From assembly GCF_045679555.1 (NCBI RefSeq), contig NC_092094.1:30726052-30790051 (forward strand): 64,000 nucleotides of DNA. Reading direction: 5' to 3'. Position 1 is the stretch's first letter; each line of letters begins with the position of its first letter. Shown here one piece after another: positions 16,551-32,611 of the stretch. The translations under genes were made by a program, and so were the position numbers. This stretch comes from Salvelinus alpinus (taxonomy: Eukaryota > Chordata > Actinopteri > Salmoniformes > Salmonidae). The notes below the pieces were generated by a model, which saw nothing but the letters and a program-made list of their open reading frames with translations, had not been told where the DNA came from and searched no databases.

Positions 16551-18503
16551 CTAGACACAGGATGTAGTGTCACTCTGATGAACAGGTCCCAATTCTATAG
16601 GAAGTGGAAAACCGTTGAAGTGCCTAAACTGAGAGACACCCCCATTAAACTCAAAACGTACACAGGGGAGAAGATCACTGTGATTGGAGTTGCTGATGTT
16701 CAAGTGGAATATCATGGACAAAAGAAAAATCTGCCTCTCTTAGTAGTGGAAGGTACTGGCCCCAGCTTACTAGGAAGAGGGTGGTTGGAGGAAATAAAAT
16801 TGAACTGGGATGAAATCAAACATGTCACCACAGAGACATTGACACTACAGCAGGTGCTTTCAAAGCATGAGTGTATTTTCAAAAAAGAGCTAGGGACATT
16901 AAAAGGGGTCCAAGCTACCATTCATGTTGCTGCTGACGCTACTCCCAGATTCTATAGGCCAAGATCAGTTCCATATGCCATGAAGCCTAAAGTGGATGTG
17001 GAAATTGACAGACTCTTAGCAGAGGATATAATTGTACCTGTCAAGTTTTCTGAGTGGGCAGCACCAGTTGTTCCCATGCTAAAACCAAATGGTTCAATCA
17101 GATTATGCGGTGACTATAAGCTGACTGTAAATAGAGTTTCCTCTCTGGAGCAGTACCCCATACCCAAAGTGGAGGATTTGCTTTCAACGTTAACCGGAGG
17201 GCAACAGTTTACAAAACTGGACATGAGTCACGCATATCAGCAAGTGCTAATGGATAAAGCTTCACAGAAGTACCTGACCATAAACACCCACAGAGGGATG
17301 TTTACCTATAAACGCTTACCTTTCGGGGTGTCTTCTGCACCAGCTATCTTCCAAAGAACTATGGAGGGAATTCTGCAGGGGATACCCAAGGTAGCAGTTT
17401 ACCTCGACTATATTCTTGTCACGAAGGAGGAACATCTCAGAAACTTAGGTGAAGTTTTGAGGAGGATGGAGGATGCCAGTCTCCGGCTGAAGAGGAGCAA
17501 GTGTACACTGTTAGCTGATGAAGTGCAGTACCTGGGTCACAAGGTGGATGCCAAGGGGTTACACACTGTCAAAGCTAAAGTGAGGGCTGTTGTGGAAGCT
17601 CCAGCTCCGACAAACCTTACAGAGCTGAAAGCCTATCTAGGCTTACTGAACTATTACAATCGCTTCCTCCCGAACCTCTCTACCCTCTTAGCTCCTCTAC
17701 ATCAACTGCTAAGGAAGGATGTGGCCTGGAAATGGTCAGAAAGACAGGAAGAAGCTTTTGCAAAGTCAAAGGTGTTACTGCAATCAGCTGAAGTGCTAGT
17801 GCACTACTCAGCAGACAGAGATCTCATCTTATCGTGTGATGCCTCATCGTATGGTGTGGGGGCGGTGCTATCCCACAGGATGGAGAATGGTGCAGAGAAA
17901 CCTATCGGGTTCATGTCAAGAACGTTGTCGCCAGCGGAGAAAAAGTACTCTCAGCTGGACAAGGAAGGACTGGCTGTCATATTCGGAATACAGAGATTCC
18001 ACAAATACTTGTACGGGAGAACATTCACTATTGTGACAGATCATAAGCCTCTGATCTCTCTGTTCCATGAACAAAAGCCAGTACCACAAATGGTCTCTCC
18101 AAGAGTTCAACGTTGGAATGTGTGGCTCAGGGCCTACGAGTACAGAATAATTTACAAACCAAGTAGATACCATGGGAATGCTGATGCTCTGAGTAGGCTG
18201 CCTGTTCCAGAAATCATCATTCAGGAAGAAGAAAATGACCAGGTTTTGATGATCGATGTGTTGGATGATGCACCGGTGAACACAGCACAAATCAGGCAAT
18301 GGACTTCAAAGGATGTGACGTTATCACAAGTGCACGAATTTATCCTGAAAGGATGGCCTACAGTGACAGAGCCTCAGATCATGCCTTACTACACTCGCCG
18401 CTTGGCATTGAGTGTTCGAGATGGATGTGTTCTGTGGGGTTCAAGAGTAGTTTCTGTGGGGTTCAAGAGTAGATCTCACCACAAGGGCGGGGGTTGCTAC
18501 TGA
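16551..18503 (+). pseudogene. Gypsy pol: protease, reverse transcriptase, RNase H (disabled)
   Basis: Protease begins just after the TAA with LDTGCSVTL. Reverse transcriptase follows (KLDMSHAYQQV, then LPFGVSSAPAIFQ), but the catalytic box near 17400-17411 reads YLDY where YLDD is expected, removing one metal-binding Asp. RNase H is recognisable (LILSCDASSYGVGAVLS, QLDKEGLAVI, VTDHKPL). The frame collapses after a 22-bp direct duplication at 18430-18472 (unit ttctgtggggttcaagagtagt) and ends at 18503. Domain order and the LTR context leave no doubt about identity. Confidence 0.93.
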
Positions 18504-19654
18504 AGTTGTTGCATCAGTCGCATCCAGGTATGTCGAGAATGAAAGGCCTAGCGAGGTCATATGTCTGGTGACCAAAGATGGACCATGATGTGGAAAATGA
18601 GGTTAGCCGGTGTCAAGATTGTCAGAGTAACAGGAAGTCACCCCCCACCGCGCCATTACATCCATGGGAATGGCCAGAAAAACCATGGACACGACTACAT
18701 GTGGACTACGCTGGACCTTTCCTAGGAAAAATGTTCCTTGTGCTGATTGATTCTCATTCAAAGTGGATGGATTTTTACCCCATGAACACGTCAATATCGT
18801 ACGCTACGATTGAGAAGTTGAGACAAAGCTTCAGTGTTATGGGATTGCCTCAAATGTTGGTTAGTGACAATGCTACTTGTTTTACAAGCACTGAATTCAC
18901 AAGTTTCATGAAACAAAATGGAATTCAGCATGTAACGTCGGCCCCTTTTCACCCATCTTCAAACGGATTAGCAGAACGTGCAGTTCAGACCTTGAAGGAG
19001 GGGATGAGGAAGATGCAAGGGCCCAGCATTGAAACAAAGGTGTCAAGATTCTTGTTTAGCTACAGGATTACTCCTCAAGCTACGACTGGGTTGTCACCTG
19101 CAGAAATGTTGATGTCAAGGAGGTTAAGGTCAACCTTGGATCTCATCAGACCAGACCTGAAAATGAAAATACAACAAAAGCAATGGAATCAAAAATGGAA
19201 TCATGACACCCGAGCCAAACTCGGAAGTTTCTCACCTGGAGATGATGTCTATGCAAGAAACTATGGGTTTGGTCCTAAATGGATTCCAGCTACCATTGAG
19301 GATTGCTCAGGACCAGTATCTTATACTGTGATCATCGGAAGTGGACAAAGACTAAGGAGACACGTGGATAAGACCCGAGCTCGAATTCCAGTTCCATCCG
19401 GAGATCTGGATCAATTCTTAAACGAGCAGGACAGGACATTGGAACGTTCCCCAGAGTTGCAGTTGGACAAACCACCTGAGACCAACAATGCTCAACTTCC
19501 TGAGACCACCAGTCCGGGACGACCTCCTCCTGTGAAGTCTCCACAAAAGGACTTTGTTTCACCATCAAGGGGTGAAGATCTGGTGGCACCAGCTACACCA
19601 CCTCTGAGACGCTCTATTAGAGAGAGACGTCCGCCAGACTTTTTCAGATCCTAA
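18504..19654 (+). pseudogene. Gypsy integrase
   Basis: The zinc-binding HHCC part starts in the stretch 18505-18575 (LHQSHPGMSRMKG) and is cut by TGA at 18569-18571, where Trp-Trp is usual. The open frame from 18578 continues with SRCQDCQ, the catalytic core (LHVDYAGPF, LVSDNAT, GLAERAVQTLK giving Asp-Asp-Glu) and a C-terminal segment with GPVSYTV. The catalytic triad is intact, but the protein cannot be made as one piece with pol. Confidence 0.9.
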
Positions 19655-19743
19655 AGGAGATCATTTTTGAAAAAAATGTAAATAAGAATATAGCATAGCT
19701 CAGAAATGAATTACATTGGGTTATTAGCTTTAAAGGGGGGGAA

Positions 19744-19980
19744 TGTAGTAACCTGGTATATTTATGTTTACCAATAGATGGCAGTATTGACTCAAGACGG
19801 GGGTTTGCTTCCCGCTATCCGTAGCTATTATCTATGTCTGCCTATATAACTATGATTAAGAAAGCTTCAGGTAGTTTAAGCCAGGTGCATAAGAGAATGT
19901 AATTATAAGTTACAATTAAATACTAAACCGTACGTAAGTCTCATGAGTCGTAATTCTAAGAAGCCTTTAAGGATACTACA
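19744..19980 (+). repeat. 3' LTR of Gypsy element
   Basis: 237 bp, TG...CA. It differs from the 5' LTR at three visible positions and follows the polypurine tract directly. Confidence 0.95.
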
Positions 19981-20127
19981 GTTGCAAAAAGTGTTATCGT
20001 GTAAATGTTCTTAACTGCACATTGCGTGTTCTTCATCTGAATGCACTGTCTTTAGTCAGCTGTTGCACAACACAGCATTCTAAATTTAGTTCGTTTTATC
20101 TCTGATCTAGGTCTAGGATGGTCAACT

Positions 20128-24185
<4,058 letters not shown>

Positions 24186-25164
24186 CCAGTCCTTGGGGGC
24201 TTGATTGGTGACACACTTTTTCCCCAGCTAGCTTGACTCCAATAATCAACTTATCATGGTCTTCAGTTTAGAATGCAATTAGTTTAATAAGGTGTGACAG
24301 TTATAGGGCTGGGGATGAATGATACCAATCAGGCCCCTGAGGACTGGAGTAGGCCTACCCTGATCTAGGTCTACATCTGAGCTGGAGACATTCCAGAATC
24401 ACATACTCATGTAGGCAGTTTGCTTTCCCTTCTCCAGCCTGAGGCTGGAACCCCTACTGGCAGCACTTGACTACAACCTTTGTAACCATCATCCAGCCTT
24501 GTAGAATGCGTAGGGCAACATGATGTAAGTGTGAGTTGTCATCTAGATTGTGAAAATTATTTGTATGATGTAAAACTAAAACAATTACATTTACTAGAAC
24601 TCATGACATGTTATTGCTGTTATATTTTCATAAGGTGCTCTGCACACTACATTTCTGCACTAATAGTAATACAATTCTATAGACAAAATAATCACCAAAT
24701 ATTGTTATATCTTTCAGCTAAAGAAGACTCTACAATAGCAAGCCTTGAAGGTGAAGTGTCTACGCATTGAAAACTACAAATGACTACATTGACATCCCAG
24801 AGCTTCAGAGAGAAGTGTTGAGAAGATTGGGCTCTCAATTGGGGCTACCAAGGAGAATGATCCTGTGATCAGATGACCCAAGACTCCCTGAAGTGCCACA
24901 TCAACAATGGCTGAGCTGCTACAACTTTGAGAAGTCACCACACAACACAGGGAGCAGTAAGCACACCTTTGAGCTGGGAAGGACTGGAGATTTCCTTGCT
25001 GTCAGACTTGGGGGGTTCCCGGGAAGTGTGAAAAACTATGTATTCAGGACAAAAGTTACTTGCTTTGACACATTTTCTACAGTATTACTTTAATGCATTA
25101 TTGCAAACAAGATGCATGTTTTGGAATATTTTTTATTCTGTACAGCCTTCCTGCCTTTTTTTTA
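24186..25164. other. unassigned stretch with one orphan open frame
   Basis: No gene is recognised. The plus-strand frame at 24893-25093 encodes 66 residues with an uneven, protein-like composition (HQQWLSCYNFEK, then TGDFLAVRLGGFPGS). An acceptor-like 'tatctttcag' lies at 24709-24718, but upstream codons are interrupted by stops. It could be a fossil exon or unclassified repeat. I cannot name a family. Confidence 0.3.
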
Positions 25165-25581
25165 ACCAATTTACCAATAGGTGCCCTTCGTTGCGAGGCA
25201 TTGGAAAACCTCTCGTCTTTCTGATTGAATCTGTGTCTGAAATTCACTACTCGACTGAGGGACCATACAGTTAATTGTATGTGTGGGGTACATGTTAAAC
25301 ACCATATTGCACACAGAGTCGATGCAAATGATTACGTGACTTGTTAAGCACATTTTTACTCCTGAAATTATTTATGCTTGCCACAACAAAGGGGTTGAAT
25401 ACTTGACTCAAGACATTTCAGCTATTCATTTTGAACTCATTTGTAAAAATGTCTAAAAACATAATTCCACTTTGAAATTATGGGGTATTGTGTGAAGACT
25501 AAAGACACAAAACCTCAGTTTAATAAATTTTAAATGTATGTGGAAAAAGTCAAGGGGTGTGAATACTTTCTGAAGGCACTG
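25165..25581 (+). mobile_element. Tc1-like terminal arm fragment
   Basis: A non-coding Tc1 arm: 'ggtgcccttcgttgcgaggcattggaaaacctc' through 'actgagggaccatacagttaattgtatgtgtggggtac' to the terminus 'gggtgtgaatactttctgaaggcactgta'. It lies head-to-tail against the next Tc1-like copy. Confidence 0.7.
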
Positions 25582-26782
25582 TATATCTACACATAATACC
25601 CCATGATGATGAAGGGCAAACAGGTTTTTAGAAATTTTTGCAAATGTATTACAAATAAAAAACAGAAATACCTTATTTACATAAGTATTCAGACCCTTTC
25701 CTATGAGACTTGAAATAGAGCTCAGGTGCATCCTGTTTCCATTGATCATCCTTGAGATGTTTCTACAACTTGATTGGAGTCCACCTGTGGAAAATTCAAT
25801 TGAAAAGGCACATGATTCGGAAAGGCACACACCTGTCTATATAAGGTCCCACAGTTGACAGTGCATGTCTGAGCAAAAGCCAAGACATGAGGTCAAAGGA
25901 ATTGTCCGTAGAGCTCCGAGACAGGATTGTGTCGAGGCACAGATCTGGGGAAGGGTACCAAAAAATGTCTGCAGCATTGAAGGTCCCCAAGAACACAGTG
26001 GCCTCCATCATTCTTAAATGGAAGAAGTTTGGAATCATCAAGACTCTTCTGAGAGCTGACCACCCGGCCAAACTGAGCAATCCGGGGAGAAGGGCATTGG
26101 TCAGGGAGGTTATCAAGATCCCGATGGTCACTCTGACAGAGCTCCAGAGTTTCTCTGTGGAGATGGGAGAACCTTCCAGAAGGACAACCATCTCCGCAGC
26201 ACTTCACCAATCATGCCTTTATGGTAGAGTGGCCAGACGGAAGCCACTCCTCAGTAAAAGGCACATGACAGCCAGCTTGGAATTTACCAAAAGGCACCTA
26301 AAGACTCTCAGACCATGAGAAACAAGATTCTCTGGTCTGATGAAACCAAGATTGAACTCTTTGGCCTGAATGCCAAGCGTCACGTCTGGAGGAAATCTGG
26401 CACCATCCCTACGGTGAAGCATGGTGGTGGCAGAATCATGCTGTGGGGATGTTTTTCAGTGGCAGGGACTAGGAGATTAGTCAGGATCGAGGCAAAGATG
26501 AACAGAGCAAAGTACAGAGCGATCCTTGATGAAAACCTGCTCCAGAGCTCTCGGGACCTCAGACTGGGGCGAAGGTTCACATTCCAACAGGACAACGACC
26601 CTAAGCACACAGCCAAAACAACGCACACAGCCAAAACAACGCAGAAGTCTCTGAATATCCTTGAGTGGCCCAGCCAGACTTAAACCTGATCAAACATCTC
26701 TTTTTTTATTTAATCCAGGCTGTAATGTAACAAAATGTTGACAAAAATCCAGAGGTCTGAATTTTTTCCAAACACACTGTAC
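25582..26782 (+). pseudogene. Tc1-like transposon with transposase in two frames
   Basis: 25887-26318 encodes the paired helix-turn-helix part ([26 protein letters not shown] region as CLYGRVARRKP). 26315-26683 encodes ILWSDETKIELFG (first catalytic Asp), [13 protein letters not shown] and QQDNDPKHTAKT (second Asp). A duplicated AKTTHTAKTTQ near 26610-26640 and an early stop remove the PIENLW glutamate region. The right terminus is at 26740-26782. The left terminus is degenerate. Confidence 0.85.
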
Positions 26783-27335
26783 ATACCTATTTTCATATTT
26801 TTTTTAAACTTTCTTTGCTTCTAGGCCCACGGGGAAGGGGTGGTATGGTTAGGACTTTCTCTGGTTGCCGTGGAGGGGGGTGGTAGGGTGGATGTAAAAG
26901 CATCCTCGGTTGACAAGGAACCTTTAATGTTTATGGTGGTGGGGGGGACGGGACTGACAGCCATCCTGTGTTAGGGACTTGTGTGGTCTACATTACACCT
27001 TCACAGTAAATCACACATCATAGTAACGGGTAACGGGTAATGGGCAACCCCCCCACCCCCCCACACACACACACACACATAACTACCTACTGGTTCCTTA
27101 GTAAACACACAGCAGCCCTCACAAATCCCAAGAGTTAATATGTCGGCCGTTCTCACACACACCATCACTTAAACATCTAAAAAGGCCACTAGCATTTAAA
27201 GATTTCAAGGCCTCCTGGTCTGTACACCTGGTCTTCACTTCGCCAGCCTCTCAGAGAATAGGAAGTGTTATATCCCAGACAGACAGACAGACAGACAGAC
27301 CTGGCATGCAGTCACACACACACAGCACAAGAGGT
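26783..27335. other. intergenic, no gene seen
   Basis: G-rich and CA-rich low-complexity sequence, with a short (CA)n at 27062-27080 and a (GACA)n at 27277-27300. No coding or mobile-element signature was found. Confidence 0.5.
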
Positions 27336-27505
27336 TGGTGGCACCTCAATTGGGGAGGACGGGCTCGTGGTAATGGCTGGAGCGGAATCCATGGAATGGT
27401 ATCAATTACATCAAACATGGTTTCCATGTGTTTGATGCCATTCCATTCGCTCCGTTCCAGCCAATATTATGAGCTGTCCTCCCCTCAGCAGCCTCCACTG
27501 ACACA
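27336..27505. repeat. short palindromic MITE
   Basis: The left arm 'ggtggcacctcaattggggaggacgggctcgtgg' and the right arm 'gagctgtcctcccctcagcagcctccac' are imperfect inverted repeats around a central hairpin (aaacatggtttccatgtgtttg). Half of the same element, inverted, occurs at 30014-30110, and a right-arm piece at 27553-27580. Confidence 0.7.
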
Positions 27506-27581
27506 CACACACTCACACACACCAGGGTCTCAAAAAGGAGGAAGTGTTACATCCAGTGGAGGCTGCTGAGGGGAGATAGCT

Positions 27582-30013
27582 AAAACGGAGCTGAAAACAA
27601 CAGAATACAACCGTGAAATGCTTACTTACAAGCCCTTAAAACTTCTTGTCAATATGGGGTGCTGTTTTCACTTTGTAAAAAAACGTTCCCAAATTAAACT
27701 GCCTCATACTCAATTCTTGCTCGTACAATATGCAGATTATTATTACTATTGGATAGAAAACACTCTCTAGTTTCTAAAACCGTTTGAATTATATCTGTGA
27801 GTAAAACAGAACTCAAGTTGGAGCAAACTTCCTGTCAGGAAGTGAGAAATCTGAAATCAGGCACTCTGTTCCAGGGTCAGTTAATTAATTTGCAATTATT
27901 CTATTGGTCGACATGCACTGCATACGATTTCCCCTAGATGTCAGTAAGCAGTGAGGATTTGAATGGTGTTGCTAGGTAGATCTGAGGCCGTATAAATGGT
28001 CTTGGAACGAGGGGTGCACCCTTTTCAACGTTCGTCAGGGCGCAAAGCAGACCTCAGGATGGCATTCTGAAAAGCTCATGTTATCGGCGTTAGATATATC
28101 CGGCTCTGATTTTATTCGATATAGGTGTTAGAAACATCATAACGTAGTTATTTTAAACCGAGTTATATCAGTTTATATGAGTATATTGCGATTTTCGGAA
28201 TTTTCTTTGTGCTGCGTTTTGAAGAGTTGGGCATGTCTGGGCCACATAGCTAATGTATGCTGCTAATTACACGGTTGAAGACGACATTCTACAGCCGAGC
28301 AACGATTATTATGGACAAAGGACAACTTGCCCAAGATTCTGATGGAAGCTCAACAAATAGTAAGAAGTCTTTATGCTGTTAATTCGTATTTATGTTGAAA
28401 AATGTTAAACAATAATTCCGCCATTAATTTCGGCACGGTCTCGCTGTAACGCACGCTGTATGTCGTAGTAACGTTAATTTTAAAAATCTAACACATCGGT
28501 TGCATTAAGAACTAATGTATCTTTCATTTGCTGTCCAACCTGTATTTTTTAGTCAAGTTTATGATTAGTTATTGATTAGATTAGGTGCCTCTCCCAAGAT
28601 TTCTCCCGACATTTTGTTGGCAGCTTGGCTACTATTCTCATTGTATAACCACGATTTGTGCCGCTAAATATGCACATTTTCAAACAAACAATATATGTAT
28701 TGTGTAATATGATGTTATAGGACTGTCACCTGAAGAAGTTTGAGAAGGTTAGTGAAAAAATAAATATCTTTTGCTGGTTTATTCGTTATCGCTATTGTTG
28801 GCTTGAATCAATGCTGCTGTGTGGTTGGCTATTGTAGTAAGCTAATATAATGCTAAATTGTGTTTTCGCTGTAAAACACTTAAAGAATCTGAAATATTGG
28901 CTGGATTCACAAGATCTTTGTCTTTCATTTGCTGTACGCTGTGTATTTTTCATAAATGTTTTATGATGAGTATTTAGGTAATTCACGTTGCTCTCTGTAG
29001 TTATTCTAGTTGCTTTGGTGAGAGTTGTGATGGTGGCTGCAATGTAAAACTATGATTTATACCTGAAATATGCACATTTTTCGAACAAAACATATGCTAT
29101 ACAATAAATATGTTATCAGACTGTCATCTGATGAAGTTGTTTCTTGGTTAGTGACTATTTATATCTTTATTTGGTCGAATTTGTGATAGCTACCTATGCA
29201 GGAAAAAAATGGTGGGAAAAAAAAGTTTCGTTTGCTAAGGTGGTTAGCTAATAGAAATACATATTGTGTCTTCCCTGTAAAACATTTTAAAAATCAGAAA
29301 TGATGGCTGGATTCACAAGATGTGTATCTTTCATTTGGTGTCTTGGACTTGTGATTTCATGAACATTTTATTATATGATATCCCTGTGGCTTTAGGCTAG
29401 GCTATGCTAGTCAGCTTTTTTGATGGGGGGGATCCCGGATCCGGGTTTGTGACTCGTTAGAGGTTATTAACCAACAATGCAGATTTAAGAAAATAGAGTT
29501 AAGAAATAAACGAAAGTAGAAAATATATATATTTTTAAAAGTAACACAATAAAATAACAATAACGAGGCTATATACAGGGGGTACCGGTACCGAGTCAAT
29601 GTGGGGGGTAATTTGTACATGTAGGTAGGGGTAAAGTGACTGTGCATAGATAATAAACAGCCAGTAGCAGCAGTGTAAAAACAAAGACGAGGGGGGGGTT
29701 CAATGGAGAAAAAATAATAATTTAATTGTTCAGCAGTCTTATGGCTTGGGCGTTGAAGCTGTTAAAGAGCCTTTTGGACCTAGAACAGTCTATGACTTGG
29801 GTTACGAGTCTTTGACAATTTTGTGGGCCTTCCTCTGACATGCCTAGTATATAGGTCCTAGAAGGCAGGAAGCTTGGCCCCAGTGATGTACTGGGCTGTA
29901 CGCACTACCCTCTGTAGCACCTTGCGGTCGAATGCCATACCAGGCGGTGATGCAACCAGTCAGGATGCTCTCGATGTGCAGCTGTAGAACTTTTTGAAGA
30001 TCTGGGGACCCAT
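27582..30013 (-). mobile_element. Rex/L2-type LINE 3' end, split by a TTAA element
   Basis: Removing 27640-29466 and one TTAA rejoins 'acttacaagcccttaa' to 'ccaacaatgcagatttaag', restoring a LINE 3' UTR. Upstream on the minus strand (30013-29760) is the RT C-terminal region typical of these elements (residues HREHPDWLHHRLVWHS in one frame). Most of RT is lost at the 5' truncation near 30013. Related 3' ends are at 37297-37917 and 56581-57290. Confidence 0.7.
27640..29466. mobile_element. TTAA-flanked element with three ~400-bp internal repeats
   Basis: The 1.83-kb insert is bounded by TTAA on both sides (27636-27639, 29467-29470), with short inverted ends (AACTTCTTG on the left; AACCTCTAACG read from the right). 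TTAA duplication is the mark of piggyBac-type transposition. The right half holds three diverged direct units starting 'ctttcatttg' at 28521, 28922 and 29328 (spacing 401 and 406), each with 'atgcacatttt', 'gactgtca-ctgatgaagtt' and 'ggttagtga'. No open frame of size is present, so it is non-autonomous. Confidence 0.65.
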
Positions 30014-30110
30014 GTGTTTGATGTATTTGATGCCCTTCCATCCAATCTGCTCCAGCCATCACCACGAGCCCGTCCTCCCCAATTAAGGTGCCACCAACCT
30101 CCTTTGGTTA
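30014..30110 (-). repeat. half copy of the 27336 MITE
   Basis: 'tccagccatcaccacgagcccgtcctccccaattaaggtgccaccaacctcc' is the reverse complement of the left arm at 27336-27390. The other arm is missing. Confidence 0.7.
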
Positions 30111-30254
30111 TATCCCTGTTAAACAGACATGCTGATGAGATCTGGGTTTGACCACTGGGGATCAGGTTACTGTCAGGGTCAGAGGTCAACAACTGATTTA
30201 TTATGGGGCCACAGGGTCACCATCTGAGATGTTGGCTGTGTATGTGCATGTTTT

Positions 30255-31093
30255 TAAAATATTTATTTCAAAATATTTAACCAGGTAGGCTAGTTGAGAA
30301 CAACTTCTCATTTGCAACTGCGACCTGGCCAAGATAAAGCAAAGCAGTTCGACACATACAACAACACAGAGTTACGCATGGAATAAACAAACATACAATC
30401 AATAATACAGTAGGAAAATCTATATACAGCATTTGCAAATGAGGTAGGATAAGAGAGGTAAGGCAATTAATAGGCCAGGGTGGCGAAGTAATTACAATAT
30501 AGCAATTAAACACTGGAATGGTAGGATGTGCAGAAGATGAATGTGCAAGTAGAGATACTGGGGTGCAAAGGAGCAAGATAAATAAATAAATAAATACAGT
30601 ATGGGGATGAGGTAGATTGGATGGGCAATTTACAGATGAGCTATGTACAGGTGCAGTGATCTGTGAGTTGCTCTGACAGCTGGTGCTTAAAGCTAGTGAG
30701 GGAGGTAAGAGTCTCCAGCTTCAGAGATGTTTGCAGTTTGTTCCAGTCATTGGCAGCAGAGAACTGGAAGGAGAGGCGGCCAAAAAAGAATTGGCTTTGG
30801 GAATGACCAGTGAGATATACCTGCTGGACCACGTGCTACGGGTGGGTGCTGCTATGGTGACCAGTGAGCTGAGATAAGGCGGGGCTTTACCTAGCAGAGA
30901 CTTGTAGATGACCTGGAGCCAGTGGGTTTGGCGACGAGTATGAAGCGAGTGCCAGCCAACGAGAGCATACAGGTCGCAGTGGTGGGTAGTATATGGGGCT
31001 TTGGTGACATAACGGATGGCACTGTGATAGACTGCATCCAATTTGTTGAGTAGAGTGTTGGAGGCTATTTTGTAAATGACATCGCCAATGTAG
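30255..31093 (-). pseudogene. L2/Rex-type LINE, 3' third only
   Basis: The segment is nearly collinear with 61138-61985. It encodes the end of the LINE protein on the minus strand (VYHSAIRYVTKAPYTTHHCDL, GWHSLHTRRQTHWLQVIYK, FSAANDWNKLQTSLKLE), followed by a 3' UTR. It is truncated at about 31093, where homology to the 61-kb copy stops. Confidence 0.8.
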
Positions 31094-32611
31094 TGGGCCA
31101 GTCTCCACATAACCTGTACAAAAGTGACCTCACGTACCAATGCCCATACACAGACTAAACCTAGTCTCACACTGGGTGACCAGAAGAACGAGGGGGCCCT
31201 CTGGGGGTCAGTAGTCTGAAATGCATTAATGGTAATGGACTGGCCTACTGTTTTATAAGGATTGTATTGTTATTTTAAAATTACATTTTCTCCAACTCTA
31301 AAAGTGCTCTACATTATACAGAGGTAACCCATCCATCACCATATCCATACACATATGGCTACAACAGAGCAACAAGTTGCACTGCCAGACTCAATCTCAA
31401 TGCCGTACATGATGATAGGGATATGTATTTAGCTAATTATAAGGACCCCCCTATGGTGGGTGACCGTATAGATGTGTACAGTGATGATAGACTTATGTAT
31501 GCTACTGAGCCACCCAGTTGCTTTTGACTGCTGTACAATAATGTCAAACTAATTCAACTGTAGTGACTCTCTAGCCTCATACAACCCTCCTGAAATCATG
31601 AGGTTACATTCTGTTTCGCTACACGAGAGCACAGTGGTCAGGATAGTCTTGGATCAGGCTAGTTTAGCTATCATTCCACTCATTTCCACTGCTGTCATGC
31701 TAAACATCTCAGACTGAAAAATCTATGAATGTGAGCTTTAAAGTACAGATTGTTTGCTCAGTCTCCGTCTGACACAGTGATACAGATATGGTACGTCACA
31801 AGCCCCTCCACACACACACACACAAACACACATTTACAAACAAGACTTGGGTGTAAAGAGGGGTTAGGGGGTTGGTGTGGACAAGGGCAGACAAACTGTT
31901 ACAGTATATAAAGGCACTAGCCTTTTGGGGGCCCTAAGCGTGATTTGGTTGAGGACCCCCCCCCCACCTCGCGGCAAAACATTTGTGTCCCTCTTGATGG
32001 TGAATAACATTCTTTAAATTAAAGTTCCTTTTCTTCAGTTGTATATATTTTGTCATGGTGCAGAGAGAAATAGTGGCAATTTGATAACAAAAGTAATGCA
32101 ATTCGACTCACTTTGCCATTGAGGAGAGAGGAAAAATGTTTCGTTTACAGCTAATTTCCTGCAATTCTACCCATTTTTCCATTTGTAGGAGACATTTTTG
32201 CAGTTTTAAAGCTAATTTCCACAAATTATACACATTTTGCCATGACTTATGTCATGTTAATATGATACTGTATCTGAGCGAGAATGACTAACAAAATCAA
32301 TGAGGGCCCCCTGGAGGTCAGCTGACTAAACAAAAGAATCATACATTTTTTTGCCACAATCATGGCTAATTGTCAGCTAATTGATTGACTGGTATAAAAA
32401 GAGAAACAATTCTGATGCACAACCACATTCGAAATTGCACCTGGAGTATTCTACTATTCTTACTTTCAACAGTAAGTTGAGACCCTGACTTGAGTTCCTT
32501 TTTGGGGTCCCTAAGTGACCTTATGTTGCTTATGCCCTGTATACAGATGTACAGTAAATGTAGACAGAGTTGGGGAGTAGTGAACTACATGTTGTTCAAC
32601 TAGCAATTTAA
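31094..32611. other. intergenic, no gene seen
   Basis: No exon or transposase was recognised. A TATATAAA at 31905-31912 has no gene after it. 31920-32520 contains a non-coding repeat-like segment with matching 'ggggccctaagcg' and 'ggggtccctaagtg' at its two ends, possibly an unclassified interspersed repeat. Confidence 0.45.

Larger units (their letters stand above)
15211..19985 (+). mobile_element. complete Gypsy-type LTR retrotransposon with 5-bp duplication
   Basis: Two 237-bp LTRs (15216-15452 and 19744-19980, both TGTAGTAACC...GGATACTACA) bound a gag-pol interior and are flanked by the 5-bp duplication GTTGC (15211-15215, 19981-19985). I count three differences between the LTRs (CTATTTCCTA versus CTATTATCTA, and TATTTAAC versus TATATAAC). 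A polypurine tract (taaagggggggaa, 19731-19743) abuts the 3' LTR. The gene order gag, protease, RT, RNase H, integrase marks Metaviridae/Ty3-Gypsy. There is no env. Pol is disabled (see the gag, pol and integrase entries). Confidence 0.95.

Noticed and set aside
31905-31912. TATATAAA promoter-like motif
   Set aside because: No coding exon or 5' UTR-like sequence follows, and AT-rich matches are common.
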